This document shows, one piece after another, positions 46,035-54,771 of a DNA stretch of 64,000 nt (the stretch's first letter is position 1; the number at the start of each line of letters is the position of its first letter). Origin of the DNA: CAYRFE01 sp964423645 [NCBI: uncultured bacterium]. GTDB lineage: Bacteria > Macinerneyibacteriota > Macinerneyibacteria > Macinerneyibacteriales. A model generated the notes under the pieces. The model saw nothing but the letters and a program-made list of their open reading frames with translations. It searched no databases and had not been told where the DNA came from. Where the stretch lies: contig CAYRFE010000004.1 in assembly GCA_964423645.1 (NCBI GenBank), positions 1 through 64,000 of the forward strand. Reading direction: 5' to 3'. Both the position numbers and the translations under genes were made by a program.

Positions 46035-46582
46035 TCTGTTTCACCGTGATCCCTATATCGTAATATTTTCGCCGGCACTCCTGCCGCTACTGCAAAAGGC
46101 GGAATATCATGCGTCACTACCGCACCTGCGCCTATAATTGCACCTTCACCGATGGTCACACCCGGCAAAATGATCGTCCCGACACCGATGTCGCTACCGT
46201 CGCCGATCACCACCGGTTTGAAGTCCAACGGATTATGCATGACGGGCTTGGTAATATCTCCCGCGTCTTCATGAACCGAAGTAAGAATTTTCACATGAGG
46301 ACCGATGCCTACTCCCTTTCCGATAGTAATAGTTCCGGCGCTATGGAAAAAACATCCTTGCCCGATCCATGTATGATCACCAATATGCATTTCATTTTTG
46401 TAATATCCTTTCAGGACAGTACCATGACCGATATAAATATTGTTCCCGAGCATAAGCGTCTCAGGGTGAAACACCAGCACTCCCGGCTCGATCACAACAT
46501 TGTCACCGATTGTTTTAAACTGTTCCCGAGTAAATTCACCCGTTCCGTGAGATTGAAATTTCTTTATACTTGAAAAATCCAT
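46031..46582 (-). CDS. Acyl/acetyltransferase with left-handed beta-helix
   Basis: The 183-residue hexapeptide-repeat enzyme has isoleucine-patch repeats from about residue 30 to 165 (VVIEPGVLVFHPETLMLGNN, IGHGTVLKG, GAIIGAGAVVTHDIPP) and a likely catalytic His in the region ILTSVHEDAG. It fits a WbpD-like N-acetyltransferase acting on an amino sugar made by the neighbouring aminotransferase, 4 bp upstream. The C-terminal tail AVAAGVPAKILR is typical. Confidence 0.85.
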   Translation of the reverse strand: MDFSSIKKFQSHGTGEFTREQFKTIGDNVVIEPGVLVFHPETLMLGNNIYIGHGTVLKGYYKNEMHIGDHTWIGQGCFFHSAGTITIGKGVGIGPHVKILTSVHEDAGDITKPVMHNPLDFKPVVIGDGSDIGVGTIILPGVTIGEGAIIGAGAVVTHDIPPFAVAAGVPAKILRYRDHGETE

Positions 46583-46586
46583 ACCA

Positions 46587-47687
46587 TCACCCTATCATTT
46601 TCAAAAGCGCCGCTGCAACAAAATGCGCATCGTCTTCACTGACGTGATTTCCCATCGGCAATGCAAGACCATGTTTATACGCACGGTATGCTCCGGGACA
46701 ATCGCTCTCTTTATAACCGTATTTTTCTTTGTAATAGGTCAATGCATTCAGTGCATACGCACCGTAATTGGTCTCGATTCCGTTTTCTTTTAATCGTACA
46801 ATCAGCGCATCGCGGTCAACCGTATCCGGCAAAACCACATGATATGTCTGATATACATGTACACGATCATTATATTCACGGGGAAGAACAATCTCTTCGT
46901 TTTGTGATAGATCTTGCGTATAGATCGATGCAATTCGCCGACGATATGCATTAAGCTCATTGGTTGCGTATAACTGCGCACAACCCAATGCCGCTTGAAT
47001 ATCAGTTAACCGATAATTCAATCCTGCATATACAAAATCAATTTTACCGTCATGAGCGACTATTCCATGATTACGAAGCGATCTCACTTTATCGGCACGA
47101 TCATCGTCATCAGTGACCACAAACCCGCCTTCTCCGGTAGTGATCGCCTTACGCGGGTGAAGACTGTAACATCCCATATTCCCGGTCGTGCCGGTTTTTT
47201 TACCTCGATATACTGCGCCGAATGCACATGCTGAATCATCAATGACAATAAGACCGTGACGTTTGGCGATTGCATGAATAGTATCATTATCTGCCGATTG
47301 ACCGAATTCATGCACCGGTATAATAGCTTTGGTAAACGGAGTTATCTGTCCTTCGATGAGATCCTCATGCAGACAACAATCATCGACTCGAATATCAACA
47401 AGTCGCACGGTCGCACCGGTTATTTCAACCACATTTGCAGTCGCAGGAAACGTAAACGCCGGCACGATCACTTCATCGCCGGCACCGATTCCATATGTCA
47501 TAAGGGCTAAATGTAATGCGGCAGTCGCAGAAGATACGGCGATCGCATGACGCGTTCCCAAATACGCGGCGGCTTCTTCTTCCAATCGTTTCGCAAACAC
47601 ACCCTGCACCAGATTGCCTGATTCAAGGACTGTTTTTACATCATCGAACGCTTGTTCCGGTATCCATGGTTTACTGAGTTTTATCAT
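46587..47687 (-). CDS. DegT/DnrJ/EryC1/StrS sugar aminotransferase
   Basis: The 366-residue PLP enzyme transfers an amino group to a keto sugar nucleotide. Visible family features are TFPATANVVEITGA, the PLP-binding Asp in VIDDSACAFGA, and the Schiff-base Lys in CYSLHPRKAITTGEGG (about residue 180). The C-terminal GNHVSEDDAHFVAAAL also fits. It resembles WbpE/PseC-type enzymes. With the next gene (acetyltransferase) it would make an acetamido sugar for the surface glycan. Confidence 0.92.
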   Translation of the reverse strand: MIKLSKPWIPEQAFDDVKTVLESGNLVQGVFAKRLEEEAAAYLGTRHAIAVSSATAALHLALMTYGIGAGDEVIVPAFTFPATANVVEITGATVRLVDIRVDDCCLHEDLIEGQITPFTKAIIPVHEFGQSADNDTIHAIAKRHGLIVIDDSACAFGAVYRGKKTGTTGNMGCYSLHPRKAITTGEGGFVVTDDDDRADKVRSLRNHGIVAHDGKIDFVYAGLNYRLTDIQAALGCAQLYATNELNAYRRRIASIYTQDLSQNEEIVLPREYNDRVHVYQTYHVVLPDTVDRDALIVRLKENGIETNYGAYALNALTYYKEKYGYKESDCPGAYRAYKHGLALPMGNHVSEDDAHFVAAALLKMIG

Positions 47688-47724
47688 ACTTTACGTTCCT
47701 TTTCATACCCCTCATTACACACCA

Positions 47725-47943
47725 TTATTCATCATCGCCGTGGGTTTTAGAATCTTTATCCAAATATGCACACACTCCGAGAAACAGTGCGACCAATACA
47801 AGTTTTACAATCCAATGCGGATTATAATTTTCTAAAGAAACATCTATTAGCCCAATAATAATAAATACTATTGCTAACCCAATTACTGCCGCAATGACAA
47901 TCAATACTGTTCTGAGTGTCGGACTGATTTTACGCATCGCCAT
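47725..47943 (-). CDS. Small membrane protein, 72 aa
   Basis: The short protein has two predicted membrane helices (about residues 11-33 and 44-62) and a charged C-terminal tail (DKDSKTHGDDE). ATG 47943 was chosen because GGGAG lies 8 bases upstream. I do not recognise the family. It sits between the glycosyltransferase and aminotransferase genes in the same direction. Confidence 0.55.
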   Translation of the reverse strand: MAMRKISPTLRTVLIVIAAVIGLAIVFIIIGLIDVSLENYNPHWIVKLVLVALFLGVCAYLDKDSKTHGDDE

Positions 47944-47972
47944 CGCCACCACTCCCGTTTCGGTATTACAAA

Positions 47973-49355
47973 TTACAAATGCTGATACATATCCATTATT
48001 TTTTGTATAACAACGTGTATATCATGATTTCTCGCAACATACTCCCGCCCGTTTTTCCCGATCTGCGGTAATGCATCTCGATTATCCAAGGCCCACTTGA
48101 TTTTTTCTTTCACCGTATCGGGGTTGGCGGAAATGACCGGAAGTCCGTAGGGATATTTGCTTCGCATATAATCGGTCACCCACGTGATAACCGGCTTCCC
48201 CATTGACATGGATTCGATGGTCAGCAGACCATAGGTACCGCAATGTAATTCATCGACGATCAGGTCGGCCTTGGCATACCACTGCTTGGCCTCTTCATGC
48301 GCCATGCCCTGAATGAATTTAAAATCAATCGCATATGATTTGCTTAAAGATTGTATCGCATCAACGATATATTTCGTTCCTTTTATTTCCGGCGATGTGG
48401 GCGCGTGCACGATAAGAAACGGTTTGTTTTTCTTGACCGGGACCGGAGCCTCAGGATAGTTATCCATATTCACCGCAGCTTGTATGAAATAAATATTCGG
48501 ATAATAATCCCGCACATATTCATACAATTCCCAATCGGGTGAAATACAATGCGATACATATTTCGAACGAAATTCAAGCGCTCGTTTGATCGAATCTTCA
48601 TTATCAACTTTTACCTTTGCATACGGATTGTTCATTCGTTGCGCCTTCGATAATAAACGAATTTCACTGCCCCAATAATGATTCACCACTTTCTTGCCCA
48701 GATCTTTCAATAACACAAGATCGGAATAATCCAATGTCAACGTTGTTCCGAAATGGAAATGAAACACATCGTAATTGGGGATCAATTTATCTGCCATCTG
48801 AGCGGCATGCAGTTGCTTTTCCTGAGGTGTAGAAAATTGGGCCAAATCAAGTACAAGATCAGAATGAAATTTGAGATAATTCGGATAATAACACACCGTC
48901 TCAGCGTGCCATCCGTTCTGTTTCAATGCTTGGGTAATGGTATTCATCTGATTGGCAATTTCATACGTACCGCTTAACACGCGAAATTTCTCGTTTCGAA
49001 GAAAATATTCTTTCTCAGCATAAGCAACAATTTCTTTTTGTTCAGGTGTTTTTGCGAATCTCATTAAGTTAAAAATGCAATCTAATTTTTTAAATTTATC
49101 AATTTTATCATAAACTATATATGCTAAGTTATACCACGAATCAAAATGATCTGGGGTAATAGATATAGCCTTTTCAAGTAATATTTTTGCATCGTAAAAT
49201 TTTCCTTCGGAAATTAATAATACTGCCCGCATCGACAATATATCTGAATCATTCTCCATATCACCGTTATATGCATTTAATGCGGTATATGCATCAGCAA
49301 CCTTGCCCTGTTCAAGTAATGATTCAATTAATGCTTGTAATTCTTGTTTATTCAT
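47973..49355 (-). CDS. TPR-glycosyltransferase (GT4-like)
   Basis: The 460-residue protein has an N-terminal TPR domain (about residues 1-130; LLEQGKVADAYTALNAYNG and GKFYDAKILLEKAISITPDHFDSWYNLAYI). A GT-B glycosyltransferase follows, with HFHFGTTLTLDY, APTSPEIKGTKYIVDAI and the donor-binding ELHCGTYGLLTIESMSMGKPVI (about 370-390). It probably adds a sugar in the surface-glycan pathway. ATG 49355 lies 7 bases after a TATAAT box with no ribosome site, which predicts a leaderless transcript for the whole sugar operon. Confidence 0.85.
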   Translation of the reverse strand: MNKQELQALIESLLEQGKVADAYTALNAYNGDMENDSDILSMRAVLLISEGKFYDAKILLEKAISITPDHFDSWYNLAYIVYDKIDKFKKLDCIFNLMRFAKTPEQKEIVAYAEKEYFLRNEKFRVLSGTYEIANQMNTITQALKQNGWHAETVCYYPNYLKFHSDLVLDLAQFSTPQEKQLHAAQMADKLIPNYDVFHFHFGTTLTLDYSDLVLLKDLGKKVVNHYWGSEIRLLSKAQRMNNPYAKVKVDNEDSIKRALEFRSKYVSHCISPDWELYEYVRDYYPNIYFIQAAVNMDNYPEAPVPVKKNKPFLIVHAPTSPEIKGTKYIVDAIQSLSKSYAIDFKFIQGMAHEEAKQWYAKADLIVDELHCGTYGLLTIESMSMGKPVITWVTDYMRSKYPYGLPVISANPDTVKEKIKWALDNRDALPQIGKNGREYVARNHDIHVVIQKIMDMYQHL

Positions 49356-49362
49356 AGATAAA

Positions 49363-49391
49363 ATTATACCTGATATATACACGTACCGCAA
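49363..49391 (-). promoter_or_regulatory. Promoter giving a leaderless start of the sugar operon
   Basis: TTGCGG and a perfect TATAAT are separated by 17 bp on the minus strand. Seven bases separate the -10 from the ATG, so +1 falls on the A of the start codon. Confidence 0.7.
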
Positions 49392-49437
49392 TATCAAATA
49401 TATACCGAATCGAACCGATACTATTCAAATTTTTATG

Positions 49438-49466
49438 TTGTTTCAAAAATAAACCTGACCTATAAT
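49438..49466 (+). promoter_or_regulatory. Promoter of the M15-like peptidase gene
   Basis: TTGTTT and a perfect TATAAT are separated by 17 bp, 42 bp before the ATG. It is divergent from the sugar operon. Confidence 0.65.
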
Positions 49467-49508
49467 GATTCGCGACACATACGGCATCAACGAGAGGAAA
49501 AGTAGTGT

Positions 49509-50114
49509 ATGCACATTATGCAAATTTTATTCATATCATTTTTCATTCCGCTAAGCGGTAATTTTTTATCCCCGGTCATATTCGATGACCTCGGAGAAAA
49601 CTATTATTTCTACAACGAAGCCTATGAAAAAGTGACGATCCGTTATGTGGCCGACAGCACTACCGCACATCCGCTCAACGCCAATGCCGATAAATTGATA
49701 CGAAGTATTCTCGCCGAATCCGGCATTTTTTCCGCCTATATCTCAAGCACCAAAAGAACCTTTCGTGAACAAGCGGAAATCATGAAAGAGGTCAGCGACG
49801 CCAATTTACGTGCTTGGTACGGCGAAGAAGCCGCCCTCGCAGTACGAAAGTACGATGTGCCGACACTTGAGCAGTGGCTGAAAGATAACAAACCGAAAAT
49901 CAGCCGGCATATCCCGGGATATGCGCTCGATGTGATTATCGTCGGTGGTGACACACTCGATACGCCCCAAAACAACAAAAATCGCGATGCATATGACGCT
50001 GTGATCAGCAAATTGATACCGATCAAAAGCTTTGGCGTGCGATACTATTTGCGCGAAAATAACGGGGTTGAACATACAGAATTTATATTTCCCGTGACGA
50101 ATATTGTTGAATGA
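49509..50114 (+). CDS. Peptidase M15-like secreted protein
   Basis: The 201-residue protein has a Sec signal (about residues 1-20). Its motifs resemble D-Ala-D-Ala carboxypeptidases of family M15: ISSTKRTFREQAEIM, the zinc-ligand motif SRHIPGYALDV (about residue 132, His and Asp) and a C-terminal GVEHTEFIF whose His could be the third ligand. It would act on peptidoglycan in the periplasm. GAGAGGAAAA precedes the start; the second ATG (49518) is also possible. Confidence 0.65.
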   Translation: MHIMQILFISFFIPLSGNFLSPVIFDDLGENYYFYNEAYEKVTIRYVADSTTAHPLNANADKLIRSILAESGIFSAYISSTKRTFREQAEIMKEVSDANLRAWYGEEAALAVRKYDVPTLEQWLKDNKPKISRHIPGYALDVIIVGGDTLDTPQNNKNRDAYDAVISKLIPIKSFGVRYYLRENNGVEHTEFIFPVTNIVE

Positions 50115-50149
50115 GCTACCCCGCAGCGAACTACGGAGTATCAGCATTG

Positions 50150-50232
50150 TGCGCCCACAACCCCTCCCGTGAAAATCGGGAGGGGTTTAATTGTTATATA
50201 ATGGGGGAGTTCGTCCCCATACCCCTATTTAG
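50150..50232. repeat. Repeat element C (core, with terminator-like hairpin)
   Basis: It contains the perfect 9-bp stem CCCCTCCCG / CGGGAGGGG followed by TTTAATT, then the second arm region CGTCCCCATACCCCTATTTAG. It matches elements A, B and D. Its place just after the M15-like gene could let it end that transcript. Confidence 0.75.
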
Positions 50233-50259
50233 AAAAAAAGGAGGTCATTCGACCTCCTT
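50233..50259 (-). terminator. Rho-independent terminator after the threonine dehydrogenase gene
   Basis: The stem AAGGAGGTC / GACCTCCTT has a 4-base loop and is followed on the minus strand by seven T. It lies about 22 bp after the stop. Confidence 0.9.
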
Positions 50260-50281
50260 GGATAATGACCGAGGTCAATAC

Positions 50282-51238
50282 TTATTTGATCCCAAGCTTT
50301 TCTTTCAAACGCAGCAACATATCCGTCGTCATGGTCGCAAGCGAATATTTGGGACTAAATCCCCATTCTTCACGTGCTGCAGACGTATCAAGTGAATCTG
50401 GCCACGAATCAGCTATGCCCTGACGCACCGGATCGACCGAATAGGACATGGCAAATTCAGGAATATGTTTTTTTAATTCGGCAGCGATCATCTCAGGATC
50501 AAAACTCATCGCGGTAACATTGAAGGCATTACGATGTTTAAGTTTTGCAGGAGCCGCTTCCATTAAATGAACTATCGCATTCAGAGCATCAGGCATATAC
50601 ATCATATCCATAAATGTACCTGCGCCTATATAACTTGTATATTTTTTCTGTTTGAGTGCTTCATAGTAGATCTCAACCGCATAATCCGTTGTACCTCCAC
50701 CCGGGGGCGCGACATACGAAATTAGTCCGGGAAAACGTACTCCGCGCGTATCAACATTAAATCGTTTGAAGTAATAATCACACAACAATTCCCCGGCAGT
50801 TTTGGTCACACCGTACATCGTTGATGGGCGTTGGATCGTATCTTGCGGGGTATTTTCTTTCGGAGTGCCCGGTCCGAATGCTCCGATAGAACTTGGTGTG
50901 AAAAATGCACATCCGTATTCGCGAGCAACTTCGAGCGCATTGAAAAGTCCGTCCATATTGATGCGCCATGCTAACTGTGGTTTACGCTCTGCAACAGCGG
51001 AAAGAAGTGCCGCCATATGAATAACAGTATCAATCTCATTACGTTTGACGATATCGGCAAACATATCCATGTTCATGACATCAAGAAACTCAAATGGCCC
51101 CCCCTGCACAACCGGACTGTCTTTATCAAAACGGACATCGGTGGCTACAACATTCGCTTCGCCGTATAATTGACGCAAAAAAGGAACCAATTCAGAACCA
51201 ATTTGACCAAATGCACCGGTAACAAGAATTTTCTTCAT
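50282..51238 (-). CDS. SDR-type L-threonine 3-dehydrogenase
   Basis: The 318-residue enzyme has the NAD motif VTGAFGQIGSEL and the catalytic Tyr-Lys in TMYGVTKTAGELL (about residue 143). The family-specific RFPGLISYVAPPGGGTTDYAVEIYYEAL matches short-chain threonine dehydrogenases (GalE-like). These oxidise threonine to 2-amino-3-ketobutyrate, normally used by KBL, but no clear kbl is present. AGGAGG precedes the ATG. It is last in a four-gene minus-strand group and has its own terminator. Confidence 0.88.
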   Translation of the reverse strand: MKKILVTGAFGQIGSELVPFLRQLYGEANVVATDVRFDKDSPVVQGGPFEFLDVMNMDMFADIVKRNEIDTVIHMAALLSAVAERKPQLAWRINMDGLFNALEVAREYGCAFFTPSSIGAFGPGTPKENTPQDTIQRPSTMYGVTKTAGELLCDYYFKRFNVDTRGVRFPGLISYVAPPGGGTTDYAVEIYYEALKQKKYTSYIGAGTFMDMMYMPDALNAIVHLMEAAPAKLKHRNAFNVTAMSFDPEMIAAELKKHIPEFAMSYSVDPVRQGIADSWPDSLDTSAAREEWGFSPKYSLATMTTDMLLRLKEKLGIK

Positions 51239-51262
51239 ACATCCTCCTCGTTATCTCAATAT

Positions 51263-51658
51263 CTATCCCAGAAAACTCACAGATATCCCATTGTTTCTCA
51301 AAATAACTGCGGTTATGCCTTCAGCACCGCACGAAGGACTCCCCGCCTTTAATATTGCTTCGCGAATACCCAGCATACGACAAATTCGCAATGTCTCTTC
51401 TGCACCGTGATAAAATTCCCGTGAAACGTCTTTTTTTGTACTCCTCGTCAGAACACACGCAGTCTGCGATAAGACAGCCGCTTCGGTAAAATTCTCAATA
51501 TCTGCCGGTTCACGAGGCGTAGACAAACCACCCAACTGTTCCGGGCACACAGGAACGTAGTCGCCGTGGCTTCTCAACTCATTGCAGGTATTTTTCTCAC
51601 TACCATCATAGCGAGTGCGCAAGCCAAGAAGACATGCGCTGACAAGGATCAAACTCAT
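51263..51658 (-). CDS. DUF523 protein
   Basis: The 131-residue protein carries the DUF523 pattern: VSACLLGLRTRYDGS, VCPEQLGGLSTPREPADI and ILKAGSPSCGAEG near the C-terminus, with several conserved Cys that could bind a metal or cluster. Function is unknown. It overlaps the preceding coiled-coil protein gene by 4 bp. Confidence 0.88.
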   Translation of the reverse strand: MSLILVSACLLGLRTRYDGSEKNTCNELRSHGDYVPVCPEQLGGLSTPREPADIENFTEAAVLSQTACVLTRSTKKDVSREFYHGAEETLRICRMLGIREAILKAGSPSCGAEGITAVILRNNGISVSFLG

Positions 51659-52230
51659 GGTTCTTTTTTTACCAACTTTATTTTAATCTTTGGTTTCCCG
51701 TCATCACCTTTTCCGACACTGACCTTGACTTTCATATCTTTTCCGGCTTGTTCTTTTGCCTTATCAATTTGTTTTGAGATCATATCGAGATATTTTTCTT
51801 TTTTACTGTCGGTATCAACAAGCTTGTCCAGAACTTGACTAAGTTGATTTTTGAGTTTTACATCCATACCGCTTTTTTTGGTCTGCGTTGCATTCGTTTT
51901 TGATGTTGTATCTCCGGCTGACAGAAAGGTACCCGGCTTCAAAAAAAGGGCTTCACTGATCTGTCGCTCGTAAATCCCCTGCTTTGCGCGATATTTATAG
52001 ACCGACGACTCATAATTAAATTTGATTTGAACTGTAGCAAGTTCAATATTATCAGATATTTGTTTTATTTCACGCTCGATGACGTTTTGTAATTCACGAA
52101 TCTCACGCACAGCCTGAGGCAGCCGCGGCGGGGGTAAAAAATACATGTCTCGAATAAGATCCTCTATTGTTTTGATATCACGTTCGAGTTTGACAAGATG
52201 CCCCATGGTAAGTTTATACGATTCAGCCAT
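51655..52230 (-). CDS. Coiled-coil protein, unknown
   Basis: The 191-residue protein is not recognised. Residues 10-95 are helical with heptads (LERDIKTIEDLIRDM, IRELQNVIEREIKQISDN), residues 100-125 are Ser/Thr/Lys-rich, and the C-terminus is very basic (KPKIKIKLVKKEP). It starts 18 bp after the SPFH-zinc-ribbon gene with GAGGG before the ATG, so it is probably a partner of that protein. Confidence 0.65.
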   Translation of the reverse strand: MAESYKLTMGHLVKLERDIKTIEDLIRDMYFLPPPRLPQAVREIRELQNVIEREIKQISDNIELATVQIKFNYESSVYKYRAKQGIYERQISEALFLKPGTFLSAGDTTSKTNATQTKKSGMDVKLKNQLSQVLDKLVDTDSKKEKYLDMISKQIDKAKEQAGKDMKVKVSVGKGDDGKPKIKIKLVKKEP

Positions 52231-52248
52231 AACCCTCTATCGCTTCTT

Positions 52249-53313
52249 CTAATTTTTTTTACCGCATTGCGGGCAAAACACATCACCGGCATCAATAGTA
52301 GCTCCACATGATGCACATGTTTTTTGTGCAAGATTAGCACCGCATTTCGGGCAAAAACGGGAATGAGCAGTGATCATCGCATGACACGAAGGACATGATT
52401 CCATTTCCTCGCGAATGATCATAGGCTTACCGCATTTCGGACAATATTTACTTCCGGCTGCTATCTTTTCATTACAATGAGAACATAATACGACCCCTTC
52501 AGAAACAACATATTCCGCTCCGTACATCATGCCGGGAAGAAGCATGCCAAGTCCGGCACCGATTCCCAGGGGTAAAACAGTCTCTTCGTTGCTCTTTTTA
52601 TGTGCGGACGGTGAAAATGATTGTTCTTCGGTATGTTCAGAAGTATCATCGAGCATTTGCTGGATTTCGTCGGGGATACTGATATTCGTCACCTGATATT
52701 CGCGCAATTCAACACCATGTTTTTTTAAAAATTCGGCTGCAAACGGTAACACCGTATCTGATATACGAACAAATGAGTCTGAGACGGTTGCAAGGTCTTT
52801 GACGGCCAACCCGATATTCTCAGCACATAATGAACCCAAGATATCGCGAATAAAATTTTCCGCCTCACGTGTTGTATATAATCGATGTGCCAATACCAAT
52901 GTGTTGACAAAAACTAACGGTTGAACTATGCGTAATCCGTAACTACCGAAAGCCCGAACCGGTATTGCTCCAAATCGGGTATCTCTGACCATGCCCGGGG
53001 TTTTCGTACCCCATTTCTTCTCTTTCAAAGGAGTCACGTTTATAAATATGACCTGTATCTTCATTTCACGTTCAGCAGGATTCACGTTGTGAATTTTGGA
53101 ATAAACAGGCAGTGTTCCGGGAGAAAGTATATAATTTCCGGGACCGAACATATCATGCACTTTACCGTTTGCATATATCATAGCTCGTTGATGCGAGGCC
53201 ACCGAAAGCGATGCACCACTTTGGATACGTGACGCTGTATCTTCAGGCACACAAGCAACTATTTCTTTTTCTTCCGGATCATTAAATCCAACAGCCCCCA
53301 GTATATCCGACAT
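52249..53313 (-). CDS. SPFH-domain protein with C-terminal zinc ribbons
   Basis: The 354-residue protein has an SPFH (stomatin/prohibitin-like) domain (about residues 20-225), recognisable by VHDMFGPGNYILSPGTLPV, a VFINVTPLKEKKWGT segment and GVELREYQVTNISIPDEIQQML. Three double-Cys zinc ribbons follow (CSHC..CPKC, CPSC..CPKC, CASC..CPQC, about 275-352). Relatives are annotated as virion-core-protein-like and may organise membranes or sense stress. There is no transmembrane helix apart from a short Gly/Met-rich stretch (GIGAGLGMLLPGMMYG) near residue 255. Confidence 0.85.
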   Translation of the reverse strand: MSDILGAVGFNDPEEKEIVACVPEDTASRIQSGASLSVASHQRAMIYANGKVHDMFGPGNYILSPGTLPVYSKIHNVNPAEREMKIQVIFINVTPLKEKKWGTKTPGMVRDTRFGAIPVRAFGSYGLRIVQPLVFVNTLVLAHRLYTTREAENFIRDILGSLCAENIGLAVKDLATVSDSFVRISDTVLPFAAEFLKKHGVELREYQVTNISIPDEIQQMLDDTSEHTEEQSFSPSAHKKSNEETVLPLGIGAGLGMLLPGMMYGAEYVVSEGVVLCSHCNEKIAAGSKYCPKCGKPMIIREEMESCPSCHAMITAHSRFCPKCGANLAQKTCASCGATIDAGDVFCPQCGKKN

Positions 53314-53348
53314 ATGACAAACTCCTTACTGCACTGCGGCATTGATAC

Positions 53349-53711
53349 ATGATGGTTCGTGAGCACCGTCCACCTATCGTAATCCCACAGGAAACCGTTT
53401 CTGCACTAAGTAAATACTACATCCGTTGTCGTCATTATAAAGCATTGCGTTTGTTTTCGCAAGAATTTTTAAGTTTCGAGCGAATATCGCCGGATGAGGT
53501 CATTGCAAAATTCGATCTTCATAATAATGTTATATGTGTGTCAACAAAATCCCATTCGGAGTCCTTTGTAAAATTCAGTTTCCCCGATATTTTCGTGTCT
53601 CGTCAAAATGAATATACTGTCAAAGAACCCCACTGCTTAACACGTGAATCTTCTCCCGATTTTTGTTTTCACAAGAATGAATCAACGTTTCAAGCCGCTG
53701 CAAGTCTGTAG
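53349..53711 (+). CDS. Hypothetical protein, possibly frameshifted
   Basis: The 120-residue frame is the only good coding candidate in 53314-53824. It has helical and strand-like segments (ALSKYYIRCRHYKALRLFSQ, FDLHNNVICVSTKSH) but no visible ribosome site. A second frame (53644-53838) continues with protein-like sequence (LLAVAINGHTYSVFIASIGL) to just past the end of the CDF gene. A single frameshift near 53640-53700 could therefore have split one gene of about 160 codons. I do not recognise either part. Confidence 0.4.
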   Translation: MMVREHRPPIVIPQETVSALSKYYIRCRHYKALRLFSQEFLSFERISPDEVIAKFDLHNNVICVSTKSHSESFVKFSFPDIFVSRQNEYTVKEPHCLTRESSPDFCFHKNESTFQAAASL

Positions 53712-53824
53712 GGAAAAAACATACTCCTTTTGCAACAATCCGCATTTATTAGCCGTGGCTATTAACGGTCACACGTATTCTGTTTTCATCGCGAGTATCG
53801 GCCTTTCGAAGTTGAAAAAGCGCA

Positions 53825-54766
53825 TCAATCACTTTTAATGTTTTTTTCGGAAAGACCGTATCGCTCATTCGGCTCAACATTACCCTTCGGTTCAATATGC
53901 ACGATCACGTCGTACACATCTGGTAAACAATTTTTGATCGCGTGTTCAACACTTTTTGCAATTTCGTGTGCATGGATAACCGTCATCATTCCATCAACTT
54001 CAATATCAATATCAACCACCAAAGAATTAGCCATTTTACGAACACGAGCACGATGCGGGTTTGACGCTCCCGGAACATCCGAAACGGCATCAAAAATGGT
54101 ATCATATACCGCTGTATCATCAAGTCCGTCCATAAGCTCGTTCTTTGTCTCAAGAAAAATTCCGACCGCACTTTTCATGATCCATAATCCCAAAACAATC
54201 GCAACAGTCAAATCAATATACGGTGTTCCTGTCACTCGGGTCATCACGACACCAACGAGAACGCTCGATGAGATAAGAATATCGTTTCGCATGTTTTTCG
54301 CATTTGCGTTTAACATAGAACTGCTGTGTCGTTTGCCGATTCGAAACTGGTACCATGCCAGTAATAATTTTCCTATTATAGATGCGAGAGTGACAAATAA
54401 TGCCAGTGTCGTAGGAATTACAAGCGGTTCTTTCGAGGTAATTTTGTGTACGGCAGATAAAATTAATTGCACCCCGGCAAAAAAAATGATAAAGGACAAT
54501 ACTTTTGTAGCGATCGTCTCGGCCCTTCCGTGTCCGTAGGGATGATTTTTGTCAGGGGGTTGCGCAATGATTTTTGCTGCCACTAAAGTGACGACCGATA
54601 CCAAAACATCCGTGGTCGAATCTATACCGTCACCGATAACGGCAAAACTTCCCGAAATAAAACCGGCAACAATCTTTGTGCATGCAAGAAACGCATTGCC
54701 TACAATACTGACCCAAGATGCGGTAATAATTGCATGTGTGCGCGTATCAACAGGTGTGGTATTCAT
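53825..54766 (-). CDS. Cation diffusion facilitator (metal efflux)
   Basis: The 313-residue antiporter has six membrane helices. Metal ligands are visible as D-x3-D in GDGIDSTTDV (helix 2) and the HPYGHGRAET motif between helices 2 and 3. The cytosolic C-terminal domain (about 215-300) contains ARVRKMANSLVVDIDIEVDG and IHAHEIAKSVEHAI. It likely exports Zn(II), Fe(II) or Mn(II). ATG 54766 was preferred over an upstream TTG. It is the last gene of the YbgC-BirA-TauE-YhcH-CDF group. Confidence 0.9.
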   Translation of the reverse strand: MNTTPVDTRTHAIITASWVSIVGNAFLACTKIVAGFISGSFAVIGDGIDSTTDVLVSVVTLVAAKIIAQPPDKNHPYGHGRAETIATKVLSFIIFFAGVQLILSAVHKITSKEPLVIPTTLALFVTLASIIGKLLLAWYQFRIGKRHSSSMLNANAKNMRNDILISSSVLVGVVMTRVTGTPYIDLTVAIVLGLWIMKSAVGIFLETKNELMDGLDDTAVYDTIFDAVSDVPGASNPHRARVRKMANSLVVDIDIEVDGMMTVIHAHEIAKSVEHAIKNCLPDVYDVIVHIEPKGNVEPNERYGLSEKNIKSD

Positions 54767-54771
54767 TGATA

